This document shows, in pieces, positions 35,484-48,200 of a stretch of DNA of 64,000 nt. A program made the translations under genes and the position numbers. Position 1 is the stretch's first letter; the number at the start of each line of letters is the position of its first letter. The DNA is from Prorocentrum cordatum. Its lineage: Eukaryota; Sar; Dinophyceae; Prorocentrales; Prorocentraceae. The stretch spans positions 474,778 to 538,777 of the forward strand of contig CAUYUJ010003036.1 of NCBI GenBank assembly GCA_963575745.1, in the 5' to 3' direction. The notes below the pieces were generated by a model that was not told the origin of the DNA, did not search any database, and saw only the letters and a list, made by a program, of their open reading frames with translations.

Positions 35484-38400
35484 CTGGAGGAACAAGGAAG
35501 GCATCGGCACAATGTAGGGGGCGTCCAAAAGGGGGGGCGTCCAAGAGGGGGGTTCGCAGATCATGGCCCGATGCGTGTGAACGGCCCAGGGGGGGGGCCA
35601 AGGGCCATGAGATCTGGAGAGACATCATGGCCCCAGCCATGATACCCACCCACCCTGTCAACCCCCTCATCGGAGGTCCGCGCGAATCTCTTGGATCGGC
35701 GCTGCCCCCCCCCCCCCGCGCGCTCCGCGCGCCAGTTGAGGGGCGCCCCTCGCGCTCCGTGCGCCGAGCCAGGGAAGGGGGCGTCGATCCAAGAAGTCCG
35801 CGCGGACCTCGCGGGGGACCTCTCTCCTCCTCCTCTCCTCCTCCTCCCTCCCTCCCCTCCTCACCCTCCTCCTCCTCCTTCCTCCTCCTCCTCCTCCTCC
35901 TCCTCCTCCTCCTCCTCCTCCTCCTCCTCCTCCTCCTCCTCCTCCTCCTCCTCCTCCCTCCTCCTCGCTTGTGCCGTTTGTCTGTTCTCTTCGAGTGCCA
36001 AGCAGCTCTCAGGTTGACCACCGCGGCGTCGGGGCTGGCCGCCTGGATGCAGTCCACCGCCACGCGGGTGCGCATCATGGCCCGCTCTTCGGGCATGGTG
36101 CGCCAGTATCGGAGGAACGCCAGCTCGTGCTCGAGCCGGAACGCCATGTCCCGGTCGCGCAGGCGCGGGACCAGCGCCGTGGCGAGGGTGAGGCAGCTCC
36201 ACGCGAGCGGCGACAGCAGGCAGAGCGACAGCGCCAGGCCCGCGAAGAGGAAGCTGCCGCGCACCGACACCAGCACCATGATGCAGAACGCGGCCAGCAG
36301 CGCCGCGAACGTGACGAGCGCGTCCCACTGTCTCCGAGGATTCGTGATAGGATGCGTCAGCTGGAAGAGCAGCATCCCAGCCGCGCCGGCCGCGCCGACG
36401 GCCGCCTGGTGCCCGGCCCCAGCGGCGCCTCCAAGAGAGGGGAGGTATGCAAGCGTCAGGCCGAAGAGCGCGTTGCTCACGTCCGCTTGCCAGAAAGTCT
36501 GCTGGGTCACAATGCTCAAGCCCGCCAGCAGAGGGTGAATCCTGTCTCCCTTCCAGCGGGCGGCGACGCAATTCTTCGTTAGGTAGCGCTGCGTCCCCTC
36601 GTCAGAATGAGAGAAGGCGGGATGTAAGGGAAACGGGTCCTGGACGCCCCAGGGACTTTTCCCCAGGATCACATGTTCAACCTGACCCACGGACGGCCCC
36701 GAGAGCTCGAAAATGGCAGAAAAGCGCAGGACTCGTTTCCCTCAGGACCCGTTTGCTTCATGGCGACCTCGTCTGGACAAGAGCCGACAGTTGCTGGCTC
36801 GTTAGGTCCATCCGGCGATTCGGCCGTCAGGGCGTCGACGAGGCGCTGCAGTATCAGCTTGTCGGGGTGCATTACTGCGACGCGACGAGCCCCAGGGGAC
36901 TCTGTCCAGGATACGCAAGAGCTCACGACATCCACCTTGTTCTTAATCAGCTCAACCTTTAGGGGAACAACCGACAGAGTAAGCATACACTTTCGGAGGC
37001 CCAAAAGGATTTCTCAGACCTCCGCTGGACCCCTTGCACTGGCACGCGGAGCGCGCCAAGTGTGGAGCCAGAGTCGCCAGCAGGGGGGGGGGGGGGGGCA
37101 GCGCCGATCCAAGAGATCCGCAAGGATCTCCGACAGTTTATGATTATGCAGTTTTTGTTGAAGGGGCCCTGGGCCATACAAATAAATACACACAAATACA
37201 AGGATCCCACATATGTTCTAATTTTTTGTCTGGGTTTCTGGTTTCCCCCCCACTGCCCATATTTTCCAATACTTTCTGGGGAATCGACGATTACTGTAAT
37301 TGTGTCTGTGTGTTTTCTTCCTCCTGGTTTTATTTTCCGAGCCTTGATGACTGCCAGCAGCCAGACCATTCTGGCGTCGAGTGCGGCCTCGATGGCGATA
37401 GGATCGCCGCTGCCCTGCAGCTGAATGTGGAGCGCGCCAGCGGTGCCGGAAGGCGATGCCACGGACACGGTCACCAAGACGTCCCTGAGACCACGGGTCA
37501 GCGCCTTGAAGCGGTCCTTAGGATGCAACTACTGGGAGGTTTTCGTCGGAAAGTTTAAGGAGGATTAAGCCCCATTTGGGAGCTGTTACGCCGGAGTGGG
37601 CCTCGGATTAAGCGGGATTCAACAAGATTTAGAGAAATTAAGCGGAATTAAGCGAAATTAAGCGGGATTAAGCCGTATTTCGGACCAGGGCAAAATCAGA
37701 ATTTGACCTCCCAGGAGTTGCATCCGAACGGTCCATCGCCAGCCGAGGTGCGACTATCAGGCAGCCGCCGTAGAAGAGCATGAACGTCACGCCGAGGAGT
37801 CCACAGACGATGCCCTCTTTGTGCTCGCACCGGATGGACGGCAGCCTGGTGAGCCGGGGGCCCCCCTCGCCCTCGCCAAAATCCGAGTCGCAGGTGAGCA
37901 TGTTGGACACCGCAAGGCAGACGCCCACCAGCGACACCTTGACGATGGGAGGCACCACCATCGCCATGAAGTACTTGCACCTGTACGGGTCCTGGCGGGC
38001 CAAGACCCAGATGAGGCCGCATGCCGTAAGAACGGCGAGGGCGGGCGTCACGAGGTTCATGGCCTTGGGGAGCGATGGCAGTATCACTGACACGCCGCTG
38101 TGGGGAACCCTATCAGAGTGTTAATGTTGAGCCAGCAGCAGGCCTTCGCACATACACAGGGAAGTGACACACTGACGAGCTAACGACTTCAGCATGTCAT
38201 TGCTACTATTTCTCTCTCCCGATGACCAGGAGTGCTCGCTGGGAGGCCTCGAAGCCGAGTAGGCAGTCCGACTGCAACATGCTGTGCACCGCCCCGAAGT
38301 CCACCAGGAGGATGGTGAGTGGCTGGAGTCTGGTCGGCACCGAGGACTTCGACTGCAGCCTCCCGAGGAGGCCGATGAACTGGTAAGCACGATAAGCCTC

Positions 38401-41400
38401 GCGGGCGAAAAACATATCCGTATCCGCGACCTCTCTGGACTGGCCCCTGGACCGCGACCCCGCGGACACGGGAAGCTTTTTCGCGGATGCCCCGCGCGGA
38501 ACGTATCCGTGCGACCGCGTATCCGCGGGATCGCGCCACGGGATCCAGACCGCGAGGGCGCGGATACCGGTATGTTCGCCGCTCTTGAAGGCCGCAGCCA
38601 CACTTATCACGGCCATCCTCTTGGCGACCCCGTGCTCCGACGGCAGCTCGGCCCTCTTGAAGATCCGGGAACGCGCCTTGCGTTAAGTCGGGCGTGTCCC
38701 CCTGCAGAGGGATTTGCGACGGAAATAAAAGCAAGAACTGCTCCAGAAATAGTCCCCAGATTACTCTTTTACTATTTTTGAAGATTCCTGCCGTAGAGGG
38801 ACGGGCCCGACTTACGCCTTGCGGAGTGCGGCCGCGGAGGCGCCGAGAAGGCACACGGCCAAGACGGCGATGGCGGCGCGCTCGGCACGCCCGCCCGGCA
38901 CGCAGGGCAGGCAGTCGCGCCCGCTCCTGTAGTGGCGCGGGCTCTCCTTGGCGGCGCGCACAAAGGGGGGTGGTGGGAGGGCGAGGGGCTTCCCAGGAGC
39001 CCTCTGGAGACCGTTTTTTTTTTGAATCGGCGATAGCCCGGCGTATCCCGGGGGGGGGGGAGGGGGCCGGCCGATAACCTAACTCTCGCGCCGTGGGCAG
39101 CCCTGCATATGCCCGCGCCCCCCCCTCCCGCGGACCTGCACATACGGCAAGGTTAGGTTATCCTGGGGGGGGGGGGAGGGGGGGGGCAAGCCCGATGACC
39201 CAGGTTATCGTCCGATCCTAAAAGGCGCAGGATAACAGTCTCCTGCTTCTTAGAAGGCGCAGGCCCTACATCTACAGACAAGGCCCGCGCCTTCAAAGAA
39301 GCAGGGGTGCTTCTGAGAAGCCTTCTCCCCTCCCGCTACCCCCCTCTGCGCGCAGCTGATCTCCAAGCACATGCGGCACTTCGGGCCAGCGTGACCCCGC
39401 CTGCAGTAGCCATCCGGCTCAGCCCCGGAGCCCCCCTCGCACGGGCTCCACTCGTCCTCTCGGGACGCTCGGCAGTCCATGATGTGCAGTGTGGTGAGAT
39501 TGGGTCTCCAGTGGTGCTGCCGCAGACGCAGGTTTCTCAGACCCACCGCCCATGACGTCGCGGAGCAGTCAGCGCCGTACACGTCTCTGCACAGCGTGCA
39601 CTCTCCTGTGCGTTCGTTCGGGTCAGTGCTGGTGCTGTCGCTGAAGTCCGGCGAGAAGAAGTGGCCCCTGGGGCACGATACCCACGGGCAAGAGAAATTC
39701 TCGCCACGCTGCCACGCGTCTTCATCCGGCAGGATGGAAGCATTTGCTGGGCAGTCGGCGGTGACCGTGACGACTCCATGACCAACGACGCTCGTGGACT
39801 TGCTCAATTCTCCCGTCAAAGGATCAGTCCAATCTACCTTCATCTCGAACGGGAAACTGGCGTTCACTGGGGCAGGAGGCAGGAAAGCGGCTAGAAATGA
39901 GGTCGCCATGCCGCCCCTGACGGCCACGCACGTGAGCGCATCGGCGGCCTTCGCGATGCACGTGCGATCGACCAGGTCGGCCATCGCCCGCTCCTTGGGA
40001 GGCATCGCCGCCAAGACTCTCGCCGCCGCTGTCTTGTCCCATCGGACCAGCTCCGAGGAGAACCTGGCGATCGCCTGATCCTCTTCGACCACCACGTCGC
40101 CGAAGGTGTCGACCAGCTTTGCGGAGATGGCGAAGCGAGCCACCGGGGCCTCCGAGGCGGACAGCAGCCTGACCCTGACGGCGCTGGAGGCAATCCCCGG
40201 CCCCCGAGGCGCCTCTTGAGCAGGGACCGACCGTCCCGGCATTCCTACAGTCCTACCACGAAATGTGCTTAGAACCCAAACATGGCCCAGTAACAAAAAC
40301 ATATGTTCTTAGACCATTCACCCGATGTGTTAAAACAAGACAGTCCCAGCCAAAAATGTTCCAAGAACATGTCGCGGGAACCACAAAAGGTTCTTAGAGC
40401 GTTCTTTGGTAGGACTGTAGGCACGCCAGGACGCTTCGCCACTGCTGGAGCCTCGTTGCCGTCCGGCGCCGCGCGCAGCTCTCCGAGGCAGCCTGCGGCG
40501 GCTCTGCTGAACCGGTGGCGGGGGTCCAGCCGCAGGTAGACCCCGCCGCCGGCGACCTGCCGAGGGGGCAGGCACAGACACGGGAGAGGAGGGACGAAAG
40601 GAAGGTCTGCGAAGGACCGAGCCGAAGAGAATTTGCGATCAGCCGATGAGAGAGATTGGGGGGAGTGGAGCAGACAGTCTCCAGAGGTCCTGAGCGAGTC
40701 CTGCGAAACGGATGATCACAGGACGATCGAAGCCAATGAATGGCCAGGAAAGGGAACCTTGGGGGGTTGCGGGGGGGACGTGGACGGCAAGATAACTGTG
40801 CTTAGGGGGGCGCTACAGAACACGAAGGCTAGGCACATTATATCTGAAGATATGACATAAACGCACTGCGTCGGGTAAATGTGGGCGGGGGTATGGTTAA
40901 TGGGCACGTCCGTGTTACAATATCTACGACGACAAACCTAGAATCAGTCTCGGGAATGATTTCAGAGAGTCAAAGAATCTTCTGAAATTGAAGTGTCCTT
41001 AACACAGCGCTGCGACTCGAAGTGGGGAGCTACTGCAGGAGAAACTTGTTAGGGAACAATAGATTGGGCCCGGGGAGACTGCGGTCTAGGCGTCAAGACA
41101 TTCGGGGGCGACGATAGGGGCGAACAGCCGAGGGGTGGGCGTTACACGTATTCGCCCAGGAGCCTCACCGAAGGCATGTACCATCGGCGCCCCTAGATAC
41201 ATGTATTGCCCTCCCCTGGGCTATTCGCCCCTATCGTTGCCTCCGAGACATGAGCGTATAGCAATGCACTGAGGGGCAGACTCATGGGGAGGACAAAGCT
41301 AAAACGTCAAGATCGGGCGCACGGGGCATAGTTTTTTCCTCGCACAGCTATGCAGCGACATCCGCAATGCTCTGCAGCGTATTAGCATGGCTCTGCTGTG

Positions 41401-44400
41401 GCAGCATGGCTAGCCGAATACCCCACCATGGATTCGCCTGCTGACCTTTGAGCGGCAGAAAGGCGCCGAAGGCCCTTCGAGTCCGTGTCAAAATCTGGAA
41501 CCACGTCTAGACCCGTCGCCCGAGGAGGGGCAAGCGAGGAGGAAAGAAGACAAAGGGGGAGGCGGGAGAGGAGCAAGGGCGGCGGCGGTCGTGGGGCGAG
41601 CGCAACGGCGCGCTCAGAGCTGCCCGCAGTCGGAGATTACCACGGGCTTGCTGCACTTGCCGGACTGCGAGCCCACCGCCTCGGCCTTCTTCACGACGTC
41701 CATGCCCTCGGTCACGGAGCCGAAGACGACGTGCTTGCCGTCGAGCCAGGCGGTCTTCACCGTGCAGAGGAAGAACTGCGATCCGTTCGTGTTGGGGCCC
41801 GCGTTCGCCATGGAGAGGATGCCAGGGCCCGTGTGCTTGAGCGTGAAATTCTCGTCCGCGAACTTGCTGCCATAGATGGACTCACCGCCCGTGCCGTTGC
41901 CAGCAGTGAAGTCGCCGCCCTGGCACATGAAGTCTGGGATGACGCGATGGAAGGAGCTGCCTTTGAAGTGCAAGGGCTTGCCCGACTTGCCCGTACCCTT
42001 CTCCCCGGTGCAGAGGCAGCGGAAGTTCTCCGCGGTCTTCGGGGCCACATCGGCCCTGAGCTCCATGACGATCCTGCCGGCGCTCTCTCCGCCAATCGTC
42101 ATGTCGAAGAACACCTTGGGGTTGGCCATCGCGGCGAAAGAGGCGGCACCACGGGAGCTCGCAAGGCTTGAAATCTTTTCGGGAACGCTTGAGCCAAAAT
42201 GGCTACGGATCGGGTGCACGGGACATATGAAAAAAAACATCGAAGGCAGTTCGGTGGAGCAGGCGCCGGGTCGGTAGTGGGGCCGCTCCATCCACGCAAT
42301 GGCTTGTGCCGCTGGTGGGGCGCGGAGCTAGGCGGGAAGCCGCTAAGCGCGGCTGCGCAGCGCTGGGAGGGCGACGGCGTCGGTTCGAAGCCACGGCCCT
42401 CCAGAACGTCGGAGCATCGAGCACCGCAAGTTACGACCTTGTATACACTGGTGGAGCGGCACAATCATAGCAAAATCCCTCTGGGACCCGGGGGGGCGCC
42501 TTCATGTGACATATTATGATACGGATTCCTGGGCAATTGCGGTGGCGGCGGCGAAATTTCCGCTATTCTCGTTGAGTACGGCCCTTGCTGCCCGTGGCGC
42601 TGTGGGTTGTTGAGGCCCGGGCCTCCTCAGGATAGATGGGCGGCCTGCTCCAGTGCAGCAGGGCGTCTTCTATCGCGCGTCCCTGCTCAGTGTGCGCGCG
42701 GCGCAACCGAGCTAAGAGCACTACCCCAACATGTTGGCGCATGGCCGCGGACGGGGAACTCTGATTACAGCTGCGAGCCCCTTCCTGAACCGCGGGATGC
42801 TCGTTGCGAATCGAACGAATAATCTCATTTCTGTTCTAAAAACATACAGCGGAAGAGATATTCGAGCCGACTTTTGCACAACAAATGAACTTGACGTTGT
42901 GCTGTCTACGCATCCGCTTAAAACTTCCACGAACCTGCAAACAGACACCGTCGCACGATGCCCGAACGCAAGTCCCGCCGGCATCGTCAATGAATGTTTG
43001 TCCCAGTGGCATGTTAGCAAATGTTTTAGGTGCAAGTGTTGTCGGATGCCTGCATGACGCGTCGGCCAGAGTCTTCGGTGAAGTGCCTGGCGACGTTCTC
43101 AATCACTGGAATGCTGGCATGACACGAAACAAATCGTCACGAGGTTGAGGTTGAGGTTGAGGCGCGTTGCGGCGCGTTGCGGGCGCATCCAGGCCGACGG
43201 CAAGCAGCGAGCAAGCCGAGCCAGATGCAAAGGGTGCCCCTGCGGGAGCACGCGGATGCGAGTCGAAGGCATCGCTCGGGCAGAATCATCGCCCCAACGC
43301 CCAAAAAAAACATCCCTGGACACTCACTGGACACTCACTGCCGCCGCCGCCCCCCTCCGCGCGGAGATCCTGGGCCCCCATCCCTTCCCTGGCGCCTCCA
43401 CGGGCGGCCGGCTCGCGCGCACGCGCCGCCGCGAAGCGTCGCCTCCGCCGCGCTCCCGTCCGCGCGGCGGAGAGCACGGCGGGCTCGGCCCGATACGGCG
43501 GGGGTCTTTGATGAGGAATTTATTGTTTTTGGGCAGCATGGAGGACCACTTCGTGAAATATTCACCTGCACGTGGGTACGTATACTACACTCGAGAGCTG
43601 ACAGGTCACCAGTGCCTCGCTGTCACGCCGCAGAGCGTGATCCCACAATGGGTAGTATGCAGTCTTTGCTGAGGAACCCTCGGACCAGGCGGATCCTCGC
43701 GGGCCGGCGATGCGCGACGGAGCCCAGACGGGCCTCGCAGAGCCCATCGAGATGCGGCACCTCACCTGCCCAAAAACCCGACGGGGCCTGGCATCTCCCG
43801 CCAGAATACGTCGGACAGCGGGGCCCCGACGGCGACGGATACTAAATGCGGCACAGAGCATCTACAGAATCGCGCGCAGTCTGTGTTTGCAAGTGGCTTC
43901 ATCGCGCACGCTGCCCGAGCCCGGCGCGCGCACGACTGCGCTACTGCTCCACGTTGTCAAAGAGATCTGAGGTCCGGCCTACCGCCCTTCCGCGCACGCA
44001 GAGTTGCATCCCGACCCGTCGAGAGCTCTTCTTCCTCGCCGAAATATACAACAAATGGCAAATCTGAATTGGCTCACTCGACGAAACTTTCTTCCTCGTC
44101 GAAACATAAAACAAGCTCTTCTTCCTCGCCGAAATATGAAACAATTGACAACAACAAGTGGCCGAGGTGAGGCATCGTAGTTCCACATGACCTAAGAACG
44201 AAAGGCGCATGGGACGGGAATCTACCGGCAACATCGCGAGCACATGGAGTAGGCCATGCAAATGTATGGGGCATGTCAAAAGAAAAAACAATGCGGGAAA
44301 CACACATCGGAATCAATGTTATACCGTAGCACCGAGCAGGTGCGGATAAGAGTGAGGGGGGCGGTGGGGACGAACCCGCCGCAAGCGCCGATTTTTCGTT

Positions 44401-45256
44401 AAACCAATGTGGGTTGGTCGCGGGTGGGTTGCGGGTGGATCGTTGTTGGGTCGCGGGTGTAGGAGGGCAGAAAATCCACCCCAGAATCATCACCCCGAAA
44501 AGCGAAGCCGTTTAGCAAACGCACACACAGGGCAGGGTTGTTTCGTCAGCGCCCAGGGCCGCCTGGTAAGCGTCAATTGTCGGGTCCAAGTGGTTTTTCC
44601 TCCTTTGAGGTTGGGTCGCGGGGTGGGTCGCTGGTGGGTCGCGGGGTGGGTCGCGGATGGGTCGCGGATAGGTCGCGGATGGGTCGCGGTGGGTCGCGGG
44701 TGGGTCGCGGGTGGGTCGCGGGTGGGTCGCGGGGTGGGTCGCGGGGTGGGTCGCGGGGGTGGGTCGGGGTGGGTCGGGGGTGGGTCGCGGGGTCGGGGGT
44801 GGGTCGCGGGTGGGTCGCGGGGTGGGTCGCGGTTGGGTCGCGGGTGGGTCGCGGGTGGGTCGCGGGTGGGTCGCGGGGTGGGTCGCGGGTTGGGTCGCGG
44901 GTGGGTCGCGGGGTGGGTCGCGGGGTGGGTCGCTGTGTGGGTCGCAGGGTGGGTCGCGGGTGGGACGACGACAAACAACACCACCACCACCACCACCACC
45001 ACCAACAACAGCATCGACAACAACGCAACAAGCAGAATTCCCACCACGAATTCTTTATTCAGCCACGCACCCAAGGACAGTGAATGACCACTCGGCCCCT
45101 GCATACTGACAAATGTTGCATGTACGTATGTGTATATATATATATATATATGTGTGCGTGTGTGTGTGTGTCAAAGTGAGGGGGCCGAGCGGTCATTCAT
45201 TGTCCCTGGGTGCGTGGCTGGATAAATAATTGTTGGTGGGAATTCGGTTTGTTGCG

Positions 45257-45287
<31 letters not shown>

Positions 45288-48200
45288 CGTTTTTTGTGGA
45301 ATGTTAACAACTGAACAATCATCATTGTTGGACCCCCACCCAAACACTTTGACGCTCTCGCCTCGGCGCCGGCTAAACTTTCATTGGACATGAGGCTCAC
45401 GCTCGAGCGGTTCGGGAGGGCGCCCAAACCGGACCAACAACCACGCTCCCGCTCGAGACGTCTTTGTTTTTTCCAACCATCCTGTGGTGTTGGGTCCTCA
45501 CTTTGAAGAGACGGTGCGGCGCGTCTCCTCCTTCCTCCTTCCTCCTTCCTCCTCTCCTCATCCCCCTCGTTGCCTCTGCCCTCCTCATGGCTCTCTGTCG
45601 GCGCACCCCTCACACGTCTCGTGGCCCCATAGGGAACCCCAACTACGGTCCCAGTGGCAGAACTCGCATGGCGGCCTCGGGCCATGTCGGCACACCCCTC
45701 ACACGTTTCGTGGCCCCATAGGATGCTCCACCTAATGTCCCAATGGCGGAACTCGCATGCGGCACTGGCCTCCATTTTGGCACACACTCACACGTTTCGT
45801 GGCCATTTCGGCACACCCCTCGCGAGGATCGTTGCCCCATAGGGAGCCCCACCTAAGGTCCCAGTTGCAGAATTCGCATGCGGTGCCCGCCTCCAGTTCG
45901 GCACACCCCACACGGGGATCGTGGCCCCATAGGGAGTTCCACCTAAGGTCCCAGCGGCGGAACTCGCAAGCGGCGCCCGCCTCCGTTTCGGCTCACCCTT
46001 CGCGCGTTTTGTGGCCCCATAGGATGCTCCACCTAAAACCGCAGCGGCGGAACTCGCAAGGCGGCCTCGAGCCATTTCGGCACACCCCTCACGAGGATCG
46101 TGGCCCCATCGGAGATCCACCTAAGGCCCCAGTGGCAAGGTTCGCATGGCGGCCTCGGGCACTTGCGGCACATCCCTCCCTAGGATCGTGGCCGAACTCC
46201 ACCGAAGGCCCCAGTGGCAGGGTTCGCATGGCGGCCTCGGGCCACCTCGGCACACCCCATCACGAGGATCGTGGCCCCCTAGGAAGCCCCGCCGAAGGCC
46301 CCAGTGGCAGGTTACGCATGGCAGTTCGGGCGACTTCGGCAGGCCCTTCACGAGGATCGCGGCCGAGCTTCACCGAAGGTGCCAGTGGCAGGGTTCGCGT
46401 GGCGGCCTCGGGCGATTTCGGCACACCCCATCACGAGGATCGTGGCCCCATAGGGGGCTCCACCGAAGGCCCCACTGGCAAGGCTCGCATTGCGGACTCG
46501 GGCCATTTCGGCACACCCCTCACGAGGATCGTGGCCCCATAGGAGATCCACCGAAGGCGCCAGTGGCAGTCTCCCTCATGGCTCTCAGAGCCTTTTCCTG
46601 CTTCTGCTCCTCGGTCAGGGGGGCGCCGTCCTCGTCGTCGTCGGCGCAGCGAAGACGGCCGCGAACGTGTCCCTGAGCATGTCGGGCCCCGGCGGGAAGC
46701 CGCGGCCACAGAGGGAGCGTGGGCGAAGATGATCTTCACAATTGCGGTATTTACAACTGCATGTGGTCAGGTCTTTCGCCAAGCAAATTCACTCAGGGCT
46801 GGTGCTCTTGCTTGCCGCCAAAAGCCGCCGTCCCAATAAAACCAACGCTGCCGCTCGAGAGTTCCTCCCGTTTTACCTTGGACTGGCGCGATACTCTTTC
46901 TCTCATCGGCGCCGCCCCCAGCAACATCAACGCTCCCGCTCGAGCACTTCCTGCCTTTTTTTACGCCGCCGAACGCTGCCGTCACAACAAAACCAGCGTT
47001 CACGCCCGATTCTCCCGTTTTGCGCTGGATTCTCTTTTTCTTGAATCGGCGCCGCTCCCAGCAAGAACAACGCTCCCGCTCAAAGCTTCCCTCCTTTTTC
47101 CTCAGGACGGTGCTGCTCCTCGCCGCCGACAGCCCCCGTCCCGACAAAACCACGGCTTTCGCTGGAGACTTCCCCCCCGTCTAATTCAAGGCGGTGTTCG
47201 TCCTCGCCGCCGACGACCGCCATCCCAACCAAACCTGCGTTCCCGCTCGAGAAATTCGTTTTGTTTTACGCTGGACTAACGCCCTACTCTCTTCAGCTTT
47301 GGCGCCGCTCCTAGCAACCACAACGGCTCTGCTCGAGACTTCCTCCCTGTCTATTCAGGGCCAGGTCCTTGCCTCGCCGCCGACAGCCCCCATCCCAACC
47401 AAGGCAATATTGTCACTCGATACTTCCATGTGCTTTACCTTTGGCTCGGGATTCCGCTGGCGGTCTCGCAACGGCGCAGCAAGGCGCGGGCATGCGTTTT
47501 CGAGGCGGGATATGTTGACATTCCTCGGAGAAGATGTTTACATGACCTCACTGGGCGAGAGATTTGGGAATGGGAATTACGGACCCCGCTATGGAACAAT
47601 AGTCCCCCATGATGGGAATGGTTACCATGACATGCTTCGTGTGGAACCATCGCGCATGACGGTGAACTGATAATTGTTGTTGTTGTCGTTGTCGTTGTCG
47701 TCGTCGTCGTCGTTCTTGTTGTTGTTGTTGTTGTTGTTGTTATTGTTGTTATTGTTGTTGTTGTTGTCGTTGTTGTTGTTGCTCTTGTTGTTGCTGTTTG
47801 TTGTTTGTTGTCGTCGTCCCACCCGCGACCCACCCGTGACCCAACCCGCGACCCAACCCGCGACCCACCCCGCGACCCACCCGCGACCCACCCCGCGACC
47901 CACCCGCGACCCTCCCGCGACCCACCCCGCGACCCACCCCGCGGCCCACCCGCGACCCACCCCGCGACCCACCCGCGACCCACCCCGCGACCCGCCCTCA
48001 AGGGAGGAAAAACCATCCGGACCCGACAATTGACTTTTACTAAAACGGTCCTGGGTGTTGACTAAGCAGCCCTGCCTTGTTCGATTCATTCCTTGTTCCT
48101 TGTGTGCGTTTACTAAACGGCTTCGCTTGTCGGGGTGATTATGATGGGGTGTCTGTTCTGACCTCTACACCCGCGACCCACCCGCGACCCACCCGCGACC

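Noticed and set aside
41107-41241. Stem-loop considered as a structured RNA
   Set aside because: The near-complete inverted repeat fits a foldback element; no tRNA, snRNA or other RNA motif was recognisable.
42721-43057. About 105-codon frames on both strands
   Set aside because: Overlapping opposite frames with no known domain; could not choose either, so described only as unsupported.
44407-45109. Gly/Trp/Val-rich frames over GGGTGGGTCGC arrays
   Set aside because: Open in all three plus frames and on the minus strand; composition only.
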